Translations under genes and position numbers: made by a program | Source of the DNA: Caprimulgus europaeus | Lineage: Eukaryota > Chordata > Aves > Caprimulgiformes > Caprimulgidae | Assembly (NCBI GenBank): GCA_907165065.1 | Contig: OU015528.1 | Location: forward strand, 40,043,515-40,107,514 | Direction of reading: 5' to 3' | Length of the DNA: 64,000 nucleotides | Notes under the pieces: model-generated | Databases searched by the model: none | What the model was told of the DNA's origin: nothing | The model's input: only the letters and a program-made list of their open reading frames with translations | Part shown: in pieces, positions 61,274 to 64,000 of the stretch | Numbering within the stretch: the first letter of the stretch is position 1 | Layout: each line of letters begins with the position of its first letter

Positions 61274-61861
61274 TGTGGTTTAACCCCAGCTGGCAATTAA
61301 GCACCACACAGCCACTTGCTCATTCCCCATGATGGGGCTGGGGAAAGAACTGGAAGAGAGAAAACCCATGGGCTAAGATAAAGACAGTTGAATAGGTAAA
61401 GCAAAAGACATGCACATAAGCAAACCAAAATAAGGAATTCATTCAGTACTTCCCATTGACAGGCAGGTGTTCAGCCTTTTCCAGGAAAGCAGGGCTCTGT
61501 CATGTGAAAACAGTTACTTGGGAAGACAAATGCCATGACACTGAACATCCTCCCCCCTCTTCCTTCTTCTTCCCCCAGCTTTATATACTGAGCATGGAAT
61601 CATATTGCATGAAATATCCCTTTGGTCAGTTGGGGTCAGCTTTCCTGGCTGTGTCCCCTCCCAAATTTTTGCCCACCCCCAGCCTACTCGCTGATGGGTT
61701 GGTATGAGAAGCAGAAAAGAACATGGCTCTGTGTAAGCACTGCACAGCAATAACTAAAACATCCTTGTGTTGTCAACACTGTTTCAAGCACAAATCTAAA
61801 ACATGGCCCCATACCAGATACCATGAAGAAAATTCACTCTATCCTAGCCAAAACCAGCACA
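61274..61861 (-). mobile_element. Solo LTR, avian ERV, minus strand
   Basis: On the minus strand the element runs from 61861 (TGTGCTGGTTTTGGCTAGGA) to 61274 (..GGGGTTAAACCACA), 588 bp, with both terminal TG/CA pairs in place. Recognisable parts are the CAGTATATAAAGCTG TATA-box block (about 61577-61591), the GGGATATTTCATGCAATATG region (61599-61618) and GCCTGTCAATGG (about 61455). It looks like a whole solo LTR. The flanking 5-mers AATAT (61269-61273) and AATAA (61862-61866) match in four of five positions and may be an aged target-site duplication. It is the same family as 26800-27364 in opposite orientation. Confidence 0.9.
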
Positions 61862-64000
61862 AATAATTTAAGAATTATTTAAGACTTGTATATGATCTTT
61901 TCTTTAGGAATAATATACTAATAACAAAAACCTATTAGGCTATAAAATATAATGGAAATTAATGAGTTAAGAAGCATAAAGTAATGAGTTCAATCTTTTG
62001 AAAGTTTATAAAGAAGTACTGCTTTCTGCTGGTTTTCCTTGCTAGAACTCAATTTCTTCCACAATGGTTTATTTTAACTGCAAGGGTAAAATGCAAAATA
62101 TCTCAGCAGAAACTCTAGCCTTACCTGGGAAATGGTCAGAGGACTGATTTTTTTTTTTTAATTGTTATTATTATTAAAACATACATAGACCAATAAATCT
62201 TCAGATTCAGTTTGCTTTAAACTTCACCCTCAAGACGAAAGGCTCAGCAAGAGAGAACAAGCTCAGAAAGTAGAATTTCCATGACCTCACACAAAGCTGG
62301 AAGCATTTTTTCTAGTTAGAATTTTCCAAACAATAAAATTCTGTATCTACTATGTCCATTTGCTAAGCCTGAACATTGAAAATTTCTGGCAAATCTGTGA
62401 ACATGAATGCCGTTAATAATGCCACCATTATTTCTGTGACTTTCTATGTAACGTACCCATATCAGCTAACATCCTTTCCATCAAGATACTCTTCATTTCC
62501 TAAAGCATTTTTGGAAACACATGTATTTTCACTTATATAGCAACTTACTCATACCTTATGATGTGGAAGAAGAAAGGATTCATAATGGAAGTTAGAAGGA
62601 TGGTTACTTAGAAACACCACCACCCTTTTTCAGATGAGGCTGTGTAATTTTCTCTGTGTGATTGCAGAAAATTATTTCAGTCAGCTGAAAGATTCCATTC
62701 TCTTCACTGAAGAAAGGAACCAAAGTGGTTTTTAGGGTGTACATTTACTACTGCATTTATCTGTGCAGGAGATAGGAGTCTTAGGTTAGCTAGTCACTTT
62801 CACTAGCAATATTACAGAGTTGTATTTGTCCCTCAGCACAGACATACACGTCCACTGCGGTGTTCAGGGCTTCATGGATTTAACAATTAATCTTCTGGGA
62901 GAATATTTGAAAATTTTTAATGCCTCACTAAGCGAAGTGTTCTGTGAGCTGGTGCACAAAGACATTGAGAGGTAGCAGGTCTGTTCTTTCCAGACTAATA
63001 AATAGTTTTGGATCACTGTTGCTTATATCTCAGCCACTCTCAGCTCTGCATGTGTAGGTAAAAACCTTAGATCCTCTTGAAGAATTGCTCTTCAATAGAG
63101 TCTGATTTGTATACATAATAGCTGTGTTAATTGCTTAAAAGTAAATTTCCATGAAAACTAAGAGCTACAGGAACTTGGACAAGCAGAAGAACCACAGAAA
63201 TATCACCCTGAACCAGAGATTAATTCAGTGATGCCAAATGAGGTTTACCAATAGCAGATGCAAGTAACAATGTCTGAAATGGAAGTCAGTTCTTGGGAAA
63301 GCCATTTTCCAGCCTGAAGGAAGGTCACCAGCAGCACAACAGTTACCAATGGCCTTCTGTTTGCCCACCTAAAACTAGCAAGTAAATGTTAATTTCAAAG
63401 GATATTTTCAGTCACTTTGCATAAAAGACCAGTTTTGCAAATTTGCAGTAGAAGATTGCATAAAACCAGTCTGACAAAAAGAACCTTTTTGTAAGTGTTC
63501 AGCAAGACAATACTTATATAATACTGTAACATTATTATTTTGAGAGACAACCAATCTCCCTCATGCCTCAGCAGATTAAACTAAACTAAATCTTTAAGCA
63601 TCTGGCAGGCTCCAGTTACACTAACAAACATAAGACCGTGCTGACATGTGTTTCACACCTGAAGGAAAACTATTTGGATGTTTTGAACAAAAGCAAAGTG
63701 TATAAACCTGACTTACTGTGCCTTACACAGCTAAATACAACCATTTTGCACAGGCTGGTATCAAGAAACTGTTGACTGCAAGTTTAGTCCTTATGGTTAA
63801 AAAGTGCTACAATAAAAGCAGACATATCATGGAGAGGAGAATTGTTTTCTGGGTCTATAGTTACCTTACAAGTTGAATTTAAAAAAATGGGAGAATTTTT
63901 AATTGAAAAAATATTAACAAAACTAAAAGTATGAGAAGCAGAAAACATTAACCAAATTACTGAAGGCTGATCATTATGCAGTGCTCAGAAACAATATAAG
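61862..64000. other. Unique non-coding stretch to window end
   Basis: I see no gene, RNA gene or recognisable transposon. No open frame longer than about 60 codons was noted, and there are only short homopolymers such as the T-run at about 62150-62159. Confidence 0.55.

Noticed and set aside
61269-61866. Target-site duplication AATAT/AATAA around the 61-kb LTR as firm evidence
   Set aside because: Only four of five positions match in AT-rich DNA, so it is mentioned as possible but not listed as a feature.
1-64000. CRISPR arrays, bacterial operons, riboswitches, plasmid or phage modules
   Set aside because: Nothing of this kind is seen; repeat content and composition point to a bird genome.

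Overview
The window looks like AT-rich, non-coding DNA from a bird genome. The evidence is the repeat content: several CR1 LINEs, some ending in the typical tail of 8-bp ATTCTGTG-type units, and solo LTRs of avian endogenous retroviruses of the type that starts TGTxCTGGTTTTGGCT and ends in ..GGGGTTAAACCACA. SINEs and bacterial-type gene organisation are absent. I find no host protein-coding gene I can support, no rRNA or tRNA gene and no CRISPR array. The sequence is most likely an intergenic desert or the inside of a very long intron.

Layout. 1-3539: unannotated. 3540-4081: CR1 fragment abutting the 3' part of an LTR. 5939-6358: partial minus-strand LTR. 6359-16599: long unique stretch holding a SOX-type palindrome beside an RFX X-box (12.05-12.14 kb) and an acceptor/donor pair 7 nt apart (14.7 kb). 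16600-16809: CR1 tail. 19726-19870 and 23340-24750: two very old CR1 remnants on the minus strand. 26800-27364: plus-strand solo LTR, followed by a tiny CR1 scrap. 28262-30447: the best CR1 copy, 2.2 kb, plus strand, one reading frame over the end of the endonuclease-RT polyprotein with two in-frame stops. 33346-35382 and 40172-41382: two decayed minus-strand CR1 copies. 41.9 kb: a possible short exon. 48592-49731: minus-strand solo LTR with a CR1 nested in it and a perfect 5-bp target-site duplication. 49.7-61.3 kb: mostly unique sequence with microsatellites and a POU/homeodomain/SOX motif cluster. 61274-61861: minus-strand solo LTR.

The recognisable content is a layered record of retrotransposition: ancient CR1 copies, then LTR insertions, then younger CR1 copies, one of which landed inside an LTR. 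The only structure likely to have a physical consequence is the tail-to-tail CR1 pair at 28.3-35.4 kb, an imperfect inverted repeat with arms of about 2 kb. Regulatory and exon candidates are motif-based and would need conservation or RNA evidence. I did not find a convincing new biological system here.
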